NCBI RefSeq assembly: GCF_001936575.1
Contig: NZ_MSMP01000012.1
Coordinates: 1 to 64,000 of the forward strand
Length of the DNA: 64,000 nt
Direction of reading: 5' to 3'
DNA from: Tenacibaculum agarivorans
GTDB taxonomy: Bacteria; Bacteroidota; Bacteroidia; Flavobacteriales; Flavobacteriaceae
Below are positions 26,232-34,763 of the stretch, in pieces (the stretch's first letter is position 1; the number at the start of each line of letters is the position of its first letter). The notes under the pieces are model-generated. The model was not told the origin of the DNA and did not search any database. It saw nothing but the letters and a program-made list of their open reading frames with translations. Position numbers and translations under genes: made by a program.

Positions 26232-26669
26232 ATGTCTAGCGTAGAAAATTTTCTAACACTTGATGAAGAACAAGCAATTGTTCAGGCTATAATACAAGCA
26301 GAGCGAAATACTTCTGGTGAAATTCGTGTTCATATTGAGAGAACTACTACAGTTCCTCATTTCGATCGTGCATTAGAAGTATTTCAACAGCTTGAAATGT
26401 CTAATACCAAAGCTCAAAATGCAGTGTTGATCTACATTGCTGTAGATGACCATCAGTTTGTGATTTACGGTGATAAAGGTATTAATGAAGTTGTACCTGA
26501 AAATTTCTGGGAAAGCACGAGAGATACCATACAGCAACATTTTAAAGAAGGCAACTTTAAAGAAGGTATAGTGCAAGGGGTATTAAAAGCAGGTGACGAA
26601 TTACAAGCACACTTTCCTTGGGATAGTGATGATGTAGATGAATTGCCTAATGAACTATCTAAAGGCTAA
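26232..26669 (+). CDS. TPM domain protein (cytosolic or short form)
   Basis: The 145-residue protein begins directly after the lemA stop and consists of one TPM domain (TSGEIRVHIERT, NAVLIYIAVDDHQFVIYGDKGIN). It has no signal peptide or C-terminal membrane segment, unlike the next gene. In this operon type the short TPM partner is common. Biochemical role unresolved. Confidence 0.9.
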   Translation: MSSVENFLTLDEEQAIVQAIIQAERNTSGEIRVHIERTTTVPHFDRALEVFQQLEMSNTKAQNAVLIYIAVDDHQFVIYGDKGINEVVPENFWESTRDTIQQHFKEGNFKEGIVQGVLKAGDELQAHFPWDSDDVDELPNELSKG

Positions 26670-26723
26670 ATGAATTCCTGAATGTATTCAATTTTTAACA
26701 TTTAGAAATCAAAAAATAAATAA

Positions 26724-27569
26724 ATGAAAAAGGTTTTATTCGCATTACTTTATTTTTCTGTAGGAATTCAGTTGGGATACTCTCAGTTTGAAATTCCTCA
26801 AAAGCCTACGAAAGAAAAAGACCAAACTAGTGTTTATGATTATTATCAGAAAAATGGAAATAGAGGATTACTTTCCAAATATCAAAAAACAACATTAGAA
26901 AATAAATTAATACGATATTCAGATACTACTTCTACTCAAATTGTAGTTGCCATAATCAATAGTACTCAAGGAGAAAGTATTGGGATTTTAACTCCAAGAT
27001 GGGCCCATAAATGGGGTATTGGTCAGGCAAAAGAAGATAATGGAGTTTTTATTCTATTAGCTAAAGATGACCGAAAAATATGGATTTCTCCGGGTTATGG
27101 AGTAGAACATAAATTAACAGCTGGTATTACAGGACAACTAACTCGGAACATAATTATCCCAGAATTTAAAAAAGGAGATTACTATGCCGGACTAGACAAA
27201 GGTACTGATGCTATTTTTCAAATTCTTAAAGGAGAATACAAAGGAACACGTCAAGCTTCCAAAAATGATGGATCAGGCTTTGGACTCTTTATTTTTATCA
27301 TTTTTATTTTCATTCTAATCATCATCATTTCTCGTTCGAATCGAGGAGGAAGAGGAGGTGGAAGAAATTATAGAAATACCGATTCGAGAGATATTTTTGA
27401 AACTATCATTTTAAGCAATGCCGGTAGAGGTGGCTACAGATCTAGTGGTGGCTATAGCAGTGGCGGTGGTTTTGGAGGAGGATCTTCAGGTGGCTTTGGT
27501 GGAGGCGGCTTTGGAGGTGGCTTCGGCGGCGGTGGTTTTAGTGGAGGTGGAGCTGGAGGTAGTTGGTAA
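26724..27569 (+). CDS. TPM domain protein with Gly-rich tail (YgcG-like)
   Basis: The 281-residue protein has a signal peptide ending near GYSQ, a TPM domain (TQIVVAIINSTQG, WGIGQAKEDNGVFILLAKDDRKIWISPGYG), one transmembrane helix (about 192-207) and a C-terminal tail of glycine and serine (GGGFGGGSSGG) as is usual for the family. It is probably an inner-membrane protein with the TPM domain outside. It is the third gene of the lemA operon. Confidence 0.93.
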   Translation: MKKVLFALLYFSVGIQLGYSQFEIPQKPTKEKDQTSVYDYYQKNGNRGLLSKYQKTTLENKLIRYSDTTSTQIVVAIINSTQGESIGILTPRWAHKWGIGQAKEDNGVFILLAKDDRKIWISPGYGVEHKLTAGITGQLTRNIIIPEFKKGDYYAGLDKGTDAIFQILKGEYKGTRQASKNDGSGFGLFIFIIFIFILIIIISRSNRGGRGGGRNYRNTDSRDIFETIILSNAGRGGYRSSGGYSSGGGFGGGSSGGFGGGGFGGGFGGGGFSGGGAGGSW

Positions 27570-27917
27570 TTTATGAGTTAGTAGAGTGCATTTTTTCTTA
27601 AGCTTTCAAAATTGAAAGCTATTCAATACCTGAAAAAGTAGTTAACAATAAATTTACGTATAACAATAGTAAGACAGTAGTTTTTGTGGTTTTAAAAGTA
27701 CTGTAGAATAAGGAGTTTAGCTTACTGTAAATTTATAGCTACATCGTTAGGAATCTCTAAATCTTGTACGTTATGATAAGCTAGCTTTAACTAAGTGTAA
27801 ATAAAATTTTATGTTATTAGAAAAGGAAGTCAACAATCGAGTTTTACTATAATCTTTAGATAACGTTTAAGAAAACTATACATTTTAATTATGCCATAAT
27901 TTAAAACTAACAAAATA
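27570..27917. other. 348-base intergenic region
   Basis: Apart from a perfect short inverted repeat at 27601-27620 nothing recognisable is present: no ORF of note, tRNA or clean TAnnTTTG box. It probably holds the phoD-type promoter. Confidence 0.5.
27601..27620. terminator. Short palindrome after the lemA operon
   Basis: AGCTTTCAA and TTGAAAGCT arms are separated by two bases, 32 bases past the stop. There is no T run after it on the plus strand, so it may be a weak terminator or a binding site. Confidence 0.35.
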
Positions 27918-29573
27918 ATGGCATCTAACTTAAAACGTAGAAACTTTCTGCGAAATTCCCTATTGGTAGCTAGTGGGATTGTATTAGCACCAAACTTTAT
28001 CAGTTGTAAAGATGATGATGATATCTTTGATATTCCTGATAATACTACAGAAAAAAACTTTGATCTAGGTGTAGCAAGTTTTGATCCTACTAATTCACAA
28101 GTAATTATTTGGACACGTTACTCAACTCAAGAAGTTTCTACAAAATTAATTTGGCAATTAGCAAAAGATGCAAATTTCAAAAATATAGTACGTCAAGGGC
28201 AAGTAGAAACAGATGCAACTCGTGATTATACTGTTGCAATAGAGGTAAAAGACTTAGCTCAGAATTTAAAATTGTATTACAGGTTTGTAAATGTAGAAGA
28301 TAAAGCTACTTCTCCTGTTGGAGAAACCTTAACCTTTGGAACAGATCTTTCCGAAATTAAATTAGCAGTGGCGTCATGCTCTAATTATGCAGCAGGATAT
28401 TTTAATGTATATGATGCAATGAATCAATCAGATGCTGATGTTGTTGTACATTTAGGAGATTATATCTATGAGTACGGAGAAAATATATATGGTACATTTA
28501 GAGATCCAGAACCTAAAGGTGAAATTATAACTACAGATGATTATAGAAAGCGTTACCGTCAATATAGATCAGAAAAACCATTACAAGAACTACATAGAAA
28601 GAAACCATTTATTTGTGTATGGGATGATCATGAAGTAACAAATGATGCATATATTGATGGAGCAGAAAATCACCAAAAAGACGAAGGAGATTACGGAGTT
28701 AGAAAAGCTAGTGCATTGCAAGTATATAGAGAGTATTTACCAAATACTACCAATTTACAAAACGATGCTATTATCTATAGAAAATTACAATTAGGAAATT
28801 TAATAGACCTAATTATGTTAGATACTAGAATTGTAGGTAGAGATAAACAGTTGGCTTATGCTGATTTTACCAGTGCTACTGGAGCTATAGATGCAGCTGC
28901 TTTTCAGCAGGCTTGGTTAGATCCTAATAGAACCTTATTAGGAAGTAATCAAAAAACGTGGTTTAAAAATGAAATGACGAGTAGTTCTTCTGCTTGGCAA
29001 ATCATTGGACAACAAATATTAATGGGTAAAATGTTAATTCCTGCAGAATTATTAGCACTTTTTGGTAGACCAGAATTTGCAGTAGCTTTAGGAGAATTAA
29101 CACAAATAAAAGGAAGATTATTACAAAATGACCCTACTTTAACACCAGAAGAAATAGCTAGGGTTAAGACAGTTGTACCTTATAATTTAGATGCTTGGGA
29201 TGGATATTTCGCAGAAAGAGAAGAAGTACTAGCTACATTTAAAGATAAAAAAGTGGTAGTATTAGCAGGAGATACACACAATGCATGGCAAAGTGATCTT
29301 AAAACAGCTAGTGGTGAGAAAGTAGGAACTGAAGTAGCTACAAGTTCGGTATCTTCACCCGGATTTGAATCTTTTGTTGGAGCTCAAGGTGCTGAACAAT
29401 TAGCTGGAGCATTACAATTATTAATTGATGATTTAAACTTTGCAAACTTAGTTGATAGAGGATTTATGAAGTTGACTGTTACCGCTGGAGCAGTAAAAAC
29501 TGATTGGACTTACGTTGATACCATTACAGATACGAATTTTAGCGTTGTAGTAAAAAATACATTAACGGTATAA
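27918..29573 (+). CDS. PhoD-type alkaline phosphatase (Tat lipoprotein-like)
   Basis: The 551-residue protein begins with a twin-arginine leader (KRRNFLRNSLLVASG) and a cysteine at FISC, so export by Tat and lipid attachment are both plausible. Domains are the N-terminal PhoD_N beta domain (about 45-145) and the PhoD catalytic domain. Motifs are VVHLGDYIYEYG, CVWDDHEVTNDAY and LAGDTHNAW for metal binding. PhoD enzymes hydrolyse phosphomono- and diesters using calcium and iron. There is no T9SS C-terminal signal. A terminator follows the stop by 21 bases. Confidence 0.93.
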   Translation: MASNLKRRNFLRNSLLVASGIVLAPNFISCKDDDDIFDIPDNTTEKNFDLGVASFDPTNSQVIIWTRYSTQEVSTKLIWQLAKDANFKNIVRQGQVETDATRDYTVAIEVKDLAQNLKLYYRFVNVEDKATSPVGETLTFGTDLSEIKLAVASCSNYAAGYFNVYDAMNQSDADVVVHLGDYIYEYGENIYGTFRDPEPKGEIITTDDYRKRYRQYRSEKPLQELHRKKPFICVWDDHEVTNDAYIDGAENHQKDEGDYGVRKASALQVYREYLPNTTNLQNDAIIYRKLQLGNLIDLIMLDTRIVGRDKQLAYADFTSATGAIDAAAFQQAWLDPNRTLLGSNQKTWFKNEMTSSSSAWQIIGQQILMGKMLIPAELLALFGRPEFAVALGELTQIKGRLLQNDPTLTPEEIARVKTVVPYNLDAWDGYFAEREEVLATFKDKKVVVLAGDTHNAWQSDLKTASGEKVGTEVATSSVSSPGFESFVGAQGAEQLAGALQLLIDDLNFANLVDRGFMKLTVTAGAVKTDWTYVDTITDTNFSVVVKNTLTV

Positions 29574-29594
29574 AACTAGTTTTACAAATTATAG

Positions 29595-29621
29595 AAGCTC
29601 CTGACCTCAGGAGCTTTTTTT
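29595..29621 (+). terminator. Terminator of the phoD-type gene
   Basis: The stem AAGCTCCTG/CAGGAGCTT (29595-29603 with 29608-29616) has a four-base loop, followed by a T run to 29621. It is a textbook intrinsic terminator. Confidence 0.9.
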
Positions 29622-29637
29622 GTTTATCTTTATTTAT

Positions 29638-30489
29638 ATGAATAAAAATTTTTTCTTGTGTATAATTTCACTGTGTTTAGGTTGTACAAATTATAGTCAG
29701 TTTAATACAGTAGTAGATTTACCTAAACAGTTAAAAGAAGTTTCTGGAGTTGAAGTAACAGCAAAAAGTGATTTGTTATGGATGCATAATGATGGAGGTA
29801 ATAAAAGCAAACTATATTTGGTGAATTCTGAAGGAAAAATAAAAAAAGAGGTAATCATTAATGCTAAAAACAAAGATTGGGAGGATATTACTTCTGATGA
29901 AGAAGGAACTATTTATATAGGTGATTTCGGAAATAATAATAATACAAGAAAAGATTTAGTGGTTTTAAAAATTGATAAGAAAGAAATATCCAGTTCTAAA
30001 TCAGTAGAAGTTGAAAAAATAAAATTTAAATATCCAGAGCAAACCAAGTTCCCACCCAAAAAGAAAGCGCGTTTTTTCGATGCTGAGAGCCTTTTTTATC
30101 ATAATGGTTTCTTGTATATCCTAACAAAGAGTAGAGTTAAAAAAGCATATGGAAAAACAAGTTTATATAAAATTCCAGCTGTAGCAGGAACATATGAAGC
30201 ACAATTCATTTCTTCGTTCGAAAATTGTTCATCATCTCATTGTTGGATAACTGCAGCATCAATTTCTCAAGATGATAAAAAAGTAGCTTTATTAACTTCA
30301 AATTCAGTATTACTATTCACAGATTTTACAGGAGAAGATTTTTTCAAAGGCAAATTGACAGAAATCGATTTAGGCTTTTCATCTCAAAAAGAAGCTTTAG
30401 ACTTTAAAGATAACTCAACACTCTATATCACAGATGAAAAAGCTAGGGGAAAAGGAGGAAAGTTATATGAGCTGAAACTACCACTTTAA
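29638..30489 (+). CDS. secreted beta-propeller-like protein
   Basis: From 29638 this is a 283-residue protein with a signal peptide (MNKNFFLCIISLCLGC, possibly a lipobox at LGC). The rest has repeated beta-blade patterns such as LPKQLKEVSGVEV, DWEDITSDEEGTIYIGDFGNN, DAESLFYHNGFLYILTK and KEALDFKDNSTLYITDEK, like the SdiA-regulated or esterase-like six-blade propellers. There are no catalytic residues I can assign. The longer start at 29620 lies in the T run of the preceding terminator and is rejected. Confidence 0.7.
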   Translation: MNKNFFLCIISLCLGCTNYSQFNTVVDLPKQLKEVSGVEVTAKSDLLWMHNDGGNKSKLYLVNSEGKIKKEVIINAKNKDWEDITSDEEGTIYIGDFGNNNNTRKDLVVLKIDKKEISSSKSVEVEKIKFKYPEQTKFPPKKKARFFDAESLFYHNGFLYILTKSRVKKAYGKTSLYKIPAVAGTYEAQFISSFENCSSSHCWITAASISQDDKKVALLTSNSVLLFTDFTGEDFFKGKLTEIDLGFSSQKEALDFKDNSTLYITDEKARGKGGKLYELKLPL

Positions 30490-30579
30490 ACAGATAAATA
30501 ACTAAATACGAGTTTGGTACTTTTTTTGATTATTTATAAATCGAAGATTGAATTAATAGGAAAATTAATTTTGTTTAAT

Positions 30580-30587
30580 TATATTTG
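30580..30587 (+). promoter_or_regulatory. TAnnTTTG -7 box for folE
   Basis: TATATTTG lies 73 bases upstream of folE. It fits the Bacteroidota -7 consensus and implies a leader of about 65 bases. Confidence 0.45.
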
Positions 30588-30660
30588 TTATGTGTTAAAC
30601 AAAATTTGATTCAATTTATTTTTACAAAATGAACCCCAAATTTTAAACAATTAGCAATTC

Positions 30661-31371
30661 ATGAAAAATCCAGATATATTAATAAAAGAAACTATCAAGA
30701 AGAGAAAGTTAAACGGTTTTACTGAAGAAGAAATAGGTGACGATCATATCTATACTGGTTTAGAAACTCCTATGCGTCCTGATGCATTTGAATTATCTGA
30801 TCAGGAGAAAAAAGAGAAAATAGCGGTATTATTCAAAGAGATCATGAATGTAATGGGATTAGACCTTACTGATGATAGCTTACGTGGTACACCAAATCGA
30901 GTAGCTAAAATGTATATCGATGAAATTTTCTCAGGATTAAATCCAGCTAATAAACCGAAAGTAGCCTTATTTGATAATAAGTACCAATACAATCAAATGT
31001 TGGTAGAAAAGAATATTACGTTCTATTCAAACTGTGAACATCACTTTGTACCTATCATAGGAAAAGCGCATGTAGCCTATATTTCTTCAGGTAAAGTAAT
31101 CGGCTTATCAAAATTGAATAGAATAGTACAATATTATGCGAAAAGACCCCAAGTTCAAGAGCGATTAACAAATCAAATAGCCAATGAACTTCGAACTACA
31201 TTAGTTACCGAAGATGTAGCAGTAATTATAGATGCTAAGCACCTTTGCGTGTCATCTAGAGGAATTAAAGACGATACATCAGCAACAGTAACAACCTATT
31301 ACGGTGGAGCCTTTAATAATCCTGCTAAAATTCAAGAACTACAGAACTATTTAAGAACCGATCATGTTTAA
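30661..31371 (+). CDS. folE: GTP cyclohydrolase I
   Basis: FolE makes 7,8-dihydroneopterin triphosphate from GTP, the first step of tetrahydrofolate and pterin synthesis. The 236 residues include the zinc ligands in SNCEHHFVPI and the later cysteine in KHLCVSSRG, with GLSKLNRIVQYYAKRPQVQERLT as the conserved core. An N-terminal extension of about 45 residues is usual in flavobacteria. The pterin cofactor for the nearby aromatic amino acid hydroxylase also derives from this product. The 59-residue gene after it overlaps its end. Confidence 0.97.
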   Translation: MKNPDILIKETIKKRKLNGFTEEEIGDDHIYTGLETPMRPDAFELSDQEKKEKIAVLFKEIMNVMGLDLTDDSLRGTPNRVAKMYIDEIFSGLNPANKPKVALFDNKYQYNQMLVEKNITFYSNCEHHFVPIIGKAHVAYISSGKVIGLSKLNRIVQYYAKRPQVQERLTNQIANELRTTLVTEDVAVIIDAKHLCVSSRGIKDDTSATVTTYYGGAFNNPAKIQELQNYLRTDHV

Positions 31372-31543
31372 CCTCAATCTATTTAAGAAAAAATCATTAG
31401 AAGATCAATTATTGAGTGAGTACGAAAAACTAATGTCAGAAAGAAATCAATTACAAGATTTTGACGGAAATGAAAGTCGTATAAAATTCAATGAAGCACA
31501 ACGTATTTTGAATAAAATAGAAAGCCTTAAAAACGCATACTAG
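31364..31543 (+). CDS. Lacal_2735-like small protein
   Basis: This 59-residue ORF starts MFNLNLFKKKSLEDQLLSEY and ends KNAY with TAG. It overlaps the folE stop by 8 bases. The pattern, a hydrophobic N-terminus then FKKKS and a helical E/K-rich body ending in NKIESLKN, matches the Lacal_2735 family of flavobacterial small proteins. A second member lies at 33591-33758. Function unknown. Confidence 0.7.
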   Translation: MFNLNLFKKKSLEDQLLSEYEKLMSERNQLQDFDGNESRIKFNEAQRILNKIESLKNAY

Positions 31544-31549
31544 TACTAT

Positions 31550-31924
31550 ATGGAGCTTAATGTTTTAGGCACTCCTTTACAAAGTTGTTGCAACAGTCCC
31601 GCAACGGGGTATTTTAGAGATGGTTTATGCCGTACTGCGAGTTCAGATTATGGGACTCATATAGTTTGTGCAGTAGTGACCGATGAATTTTTAGAATTCA
31701 CTAAAAAAAGAGGTAATGATTTAACAACTCCAATTCCACATTGGAATTTCCCTGGATTAAAATCAGGTTCTAAATGGTGTTTGTGTATTTCTAGATGGTT
31801 AGAAGCAGAACAGTACGGTAAAGCTCCTCACGTTATTTTAGAAGCTACAGATAAAAAAGCATTGCAATACACTACGCTTGAAAAATTAAAAGCTTATGAG
31901 TATAAGCCAATAAATACAAACTAA
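31550..31924 (+). CDS. DUF2237 family protein
   Basis: The 124-residue protein is typical DUF2237: NVLGTPLQSCCNSPATGYFRDG, CRTASSDYGTHIVCAVV, and the end SKWCLCISRWLEA with PHVILEATDKKAL. The family has conserved cysteines and unknown function. It begins 6 bases after the small Lacal_2735-type gene and is probably in the folE operon. It is convergent with the next gene at 2 bases. Confidence 0.93.
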   Translation: MELNVLGTPLQSCCNSPATGYFRDGLCRTASSDYGTHIVCAVVTDEFLEFTKKRGNDLTTPIPHWNFPGLKSGSKWCLCISRWLEAEQYGKAPHVILEATDKKALQYTTLEKLKAYEYKPINTN

Positions 31925-31926
31925 TT

Positions 31927-33177
31927 TTACTTGCTGTCTATATATTTTATAGCAGTTTTAGCAGCGAATTCACCTGATAACATAGCTGCATTTAATGATC
32001 CATTACTTAAATAATCTCCAGCTAAAATTGTATGATCATTGATTTTTATTTCCTTTTCTGTAGGAATATAGGTGAGACTTTCTTTCTCAGGTAAAGCTTT
32101 TTGAATGTCATATAATTTCAGAAATTTTACATCTTTTATTTGGCATAATTCTTCTAGTTCTTTAATCACTTCTTTTACCAATAATTTTTCATGTAAGTTA
32201 TGTTTCTTTACTACTGTTACTGATAGTACTTCCTTTTTTGATATATTTTGAGTTTCTAATGCGGTTGTATAGAAAATATTGTTGATTAAAGAAGATTCAT
32301 TTGCAACTAAACCAATTAAAGGTTGTTGAATTTGTCGTCTAGTAGTTTCAAAATACAAAGTTTGACAGTTTTTCCACTTATTTTTCTTTGTTGAAGAGAA
32401 GTTTATAATTTGACTAGGGTCAGTAGCTATGATAATGAAATTACTATCAATTATTTCTCCATTTTCTAATTGTATTGTAGTGTCATGTATACTTTTTACT
32501 GCTGAGTTAAAACGGAACTTAGTAGTGGTTAATTTATTTGTTAACTGTTTAGGAATTTCTCCAATGCCGTTTTTAGGAAGCGCTGCATATCCTTCTCCAA
32601 ACATTTTATACACAAACTCAAACATTCTACTAGATGTCGCTAATTCAGTTTCTAAGAAAATACCAGTGAAAAACGGAATAAAAAAATTATCAATTGCTTT
32701 TTTTGAAAAACCATAGGCTTTTAAATAGGCTAAAGTTGATTGTTCCTTCTCGGAAAAAATGGCTTCTAACGATTTGTTTTTAAGCGATGAATTAAGTTCA
32801 TTAATTTTTAATTTATCTGATATAGTTACTTTGTCAGAAAAAATAGTTGAGATAAGAAAAGAGATATCTCTTAAAGGATCTCCTAATTTACTTGCTTTAC
32901 CATCCTTATAAATTACCGCACCAGGTAGAAATTTTTGTAATTCAAGAGTAGTATAATCTAAATATTTTTGTGCTGCAGGATAAGAAGTTAATAAAACTTG
33001 AAAACCATGATCTAATTGATAACCATTTATTATATCGGTTTTCACTCTCCCACCTACAGTATTAGAAGCTTCAATTATAGTAGGAGAATATCCGTTTTCT
33101 TCTAAAACTAATGCAGTGATTAAACCACTAATTCCAGCACCAATGATATGGATTTTTGTGTTTTTCTGTTTAGTCAT
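31927..33177 (-). CDS. NAD(P)/FAD-dependent oxidoreductase (amine oxidase/desaturase-like)
   Basis: From 33177 the protein is 416 residues. The dinucleotide-binding GxGxxG is in IHIIGAGISGLITALVLEENG, with E at the end of the second strand in PTIIEAS, then GGRVKTD. The C-terminal FAD motif is ILAGDYLSNGSLNAAMLSGEFAA. It belongs to the FAD amine oxidase or phytoene-desaturase-like group; substrate unknown. A longer start at 33210 overlaps the DUF2452 gene by 29 bases and adds nothing. Confidence 0.88.
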   Translation of the reverse strand: MTKQKNTKIHIIGAGISGLITALVLEENGYSPTIIEASNTVGGRVKTDIINGYQLDHGFQVLLTSYPAAQKYLDYTTLELQKFLPGAVIYKDGKASKLGDPLRDISFLISTIFSDKVTISDKLKINELNSSLKNKSLEAIFSEKEQSTLAYLKAYGFSKKAIDNFFIPFFTGIFLETELATSSRMFEFVYKMFGEGYAALPKNGIGEIPKQLTNKLTTTKFRFNSAVKSIHDTTIQLENGEIIDSNFIIIATDPSQIINFSSTKKNKWKNCQTLYFETTRRQIQQPLIGLVANESSLINNIFYTTALETQNISKKEVLSVTVVKKHNLHEKLLVKEVIKELEELCQIKDVKFLKLYDIQKALPEKESLTYIPTEKEIKINDHTILAGDYLSNGSLNAAMLSGEFAAKTAIKYIDSK

Positions 33178-33181
33178 AGCA

Positions 33182-33583
33182 CTATACTTTTTCCCAAATT
33201 TGGTCTGCATTTAACATATAACTCCCAACAAAATTAAAGTTACATTGTTCAGGCGCAATTAAGGATAAGAAATGATTACCTTTTTTGTGTAAATATAAGT
33301 GGTAGGTTTCACCTATGATTGGTTCAAAAGAAAAGTCAGCATTTAAAATAAGGTTGTTGTATTCAAATTCATCCATCATTGCTTCATAAGCAGCTTTTAG
33401 CTCTAAATACTTTGTTTTAATTTTATGATTTACCTTATTTATACTTCTGTTTTTCCAAGCTGTAGTATCGGTAGGGGTAATAACAGGTGCACCTACAGAA
33501 GTTGCGTAAGGTTTCAAAGCGGCATCGTAGGTTTCTGTTTTAGTATTATAAACTACAGCATCAGGTTTTTTTTCTTTTGACAT
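33182..33583 (-). CDS. DUF2452 family protein
   Basis: The 133-residue protein matches DUF2452: the KPDAVVYN start, YATSVGAPVITPTDTTAWK, and the GETYHLYLHKKGNHFLSLIAPEQC block. The family is conserved in Bacteroidota and has unknown function. It is followed at 4 bases by the oxidoreductase gene and preceded at 7 bases by a Lacal_2735-type gene, so the three probably form an operon. Confidence 0.92.
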   Translation of the reverse strand: MSKEKKPDAVVYNTKTETYDAALKPYATSVGAPVITPTDTTAWKNRSINKVNHKIKTKYLELKAAYEAMMDEFEYNNLILNADFSFEPIIGETYHLYLHKKGNHFLSLIAPEQCNFNFVGSYMLNADQIWEKV

Positions 33584-33590
33584 ATTTTAA

Positions 33591-33758
33591 TTATTTAAGT
33601 AGCGCTTCTATTTGTTTCATAATTTCTTCAGCTTCAAAAACTTTTTCATCACTAAGTTTTCTATTAATTGTAGATAGTTGATGCGCTTCTTGTAATAATT
33701 TTTTGTATTGTTTTTGCAGCTTTTCTAGCTTTGATTTTTTCTTGAATAGTCCAAACAT
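33591..33758 (-). CDS. Lacal_2735 family small protein
   Basis: The 55-residue ORF starts MFGLFKKKSKLEKLQKQYKK, continues through TINRKLSDEKVFEAEEIM and ends EALLK. This is the usual sequence of the Lacal_2735 family, basic N-terminus and single helical body. A TAnnTTTG box lies 20 bases upstream, the strongest support that it is expressed. It heads the run with DUF2452 and the oxidoreductase. Function unknown. Confidence 0.85.
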   Translation of the reverse strand: MFGLFKKKSKLEKLQKQYKKLLQEAHQLSTINRKLSDEKVFEAEEIMKQIEALLK

Positions 33759-33777
33759 AACCTTATAATTATATCAA

Positions 33778-33785
33778 CAAAGATA
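33778..33785 (-). promoter_or_regulatory. TAnnTTTG -7 box of the Lacal_2735-DUF2452 operon
   Basis: TATCTTTG on the minus strand lies 20 bases upstream of the start at 33758 and matches the -7 consensus. Confidence 0.55.
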
Positions 33786-33888
33786 CAAAATGTTTAATTT
33801 TTTTTAATTAAAGATAAACAAAATGTTTTTTAAGTTCAATCCGTAGGGTTTTTGTGGATTCAATTGTTATATAGTAAATGGTAATACT

Positions 33889-33987
33889 ATGTTAAAAGCA
33901 GTTAAAAAATATCGTTTTGTTGTATTCCCAGTTGCATTATATGTAGCTGTAGTATTGTTATTTATTTTGGTGCTTATCAATCAATGA
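33889..33987 (+). CDS. possible 32-residue membrane peptide
   Basis: The ORF starts MLKAVKKYRFVVFPVALYVA and ends INQ before TGA: a basic start then one hydrophobic helix of about 20 residues, the usual form of small membrane proteins. No promoter or homologue was recognised, so it could be chance. Confidence 0.3.
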   Translation: MLKAVKKYRFVVFPVALYVAVVLLFILVLINQ

Positions 33988-34111
33988 TATCAATTCAAAG
34001 TAAAACTTCTGTTTTTATACATTAATCTTCTTAGAAGCCCTCAATTTTATCAAATATACTTTTATTACTTACGAAAATTACTTAGATGATTTTTTTGGAA
34101 TATAAGCGTAT

Positions 34112-34119
34112 TAGTTTTG
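34112..34119 (+). promoter_or_regulatory. TAnnTTTG -7 box for the 186-aa lipoprotein
   Basis: TAGTTTTG lies 29 bases before the start at 34149; a TTTG occurs 14 bases upstream of it, closer than the preferred spacing. Confidence 0.4.
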
Positions 34120-34148
34120 ATGTGTATAAAACATAGTATCAACATCAA

Positions 34149-34709
34149 ATGAAAAATATTATTTACACACTAGCTCTAGTTGCTTTTATTTCTTGTGGAA
34201 AGAAGAAAAGTTTCACGGAAAATGCAAGTTCATTGGAAAAATTAAAAAAAGTTTTAACAAATAAGTTCGGAGAAGAAGCTTTTTATACAAGCATATCGTT
34301 GTCTAACTCAAGAACATCATCAGGTGATTTATTAAGTGTAACACAAACTAAAGATCCTTCTTCATTACAAATGGAAGATTGGGCATACTTAGATGGTAAA
34401 TGGACACAAAGTTCAGAAATTACATTAGAACTAAGTGAAGGTGCTAAGGCAGAAGATTTCATGTTTCAATTGGATGAAAGTATTGTAAAATTTGATGTAC
34501 TAGGAAAATTAGTTGAACAATCTAAGCAGAAAATAATTGAGGAGAAAAAGATAGATGACGTAATCGTGGAAAGTATTTTTATAAACGCGCCTAATAATGG
34601 AGATTTTAGTACTATGGAGTACTATATTATAATCAAGCCTAAAAATGGGGGGACTGGTTTTGATTTTCATTATAAAATGGACAGCACGTTACTAAAATCT
34701 GATTACTAA
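34149..34709 (+). CDS. hypothetical lipoprotein
   Basis: The 186-residue protein has a lipoprotein signal with ISC lipobox (cysteine 17), then GKKKSF. The mature part is a single alpha/beta domain without recognised motifs. A terminator closes the gene at 34718-34751, so it is a single transcription unit. Function unknown. Confidence 0.65.
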   Translation: MKNIIYTLALVAFISCGKKKSFTENASSLEKLKKVLTNKFGEEAFYTSISLSNSRTSSGDLLSVTQTKDPSSLQMEDWAYLDGKWTQSSEITLELSEGAKAEDFMFQLDESIVKFDVLGKLVEQSKQKIIEEKKIDDVIVESIFINAPNNGDFSTMEYYIIIKPKNGGTGFDFHYKMDSTLLKSDY

Positions 34710-34717
34710 TCTTTAAC

Positions 34718-34751
34718 AAAAGGATGTAGAATCATGTTTTTACATCCTTTT
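34718..34751 (+). terminator. Terminator after the 186-aa lipoprotein gene
   Basis: Arms AAAAGGATGTA (34718-34728) and TACATCCTTTT (34741-34751) form an 11-base-pair stem with a 12-base loop. It overlaps the longest open frame of the ankyrin gene (34734), which shows that its start is the internal ATG at 34764. Confidence 0.75.
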
Positions 34752-34763
34752 AATTTATTTAAT

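Larger units (their letters stand above)
33759..34148. other. 390-base region upstream of the lipoprotein cluster
   Basis: Apart from the two TAnnTTTG boxes (33778-33785, 34112-34119) and the possible peptide gene it shows nothing definite. It marks the switch from core genes to the envelope gene cluster. Confidence 0.5.
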
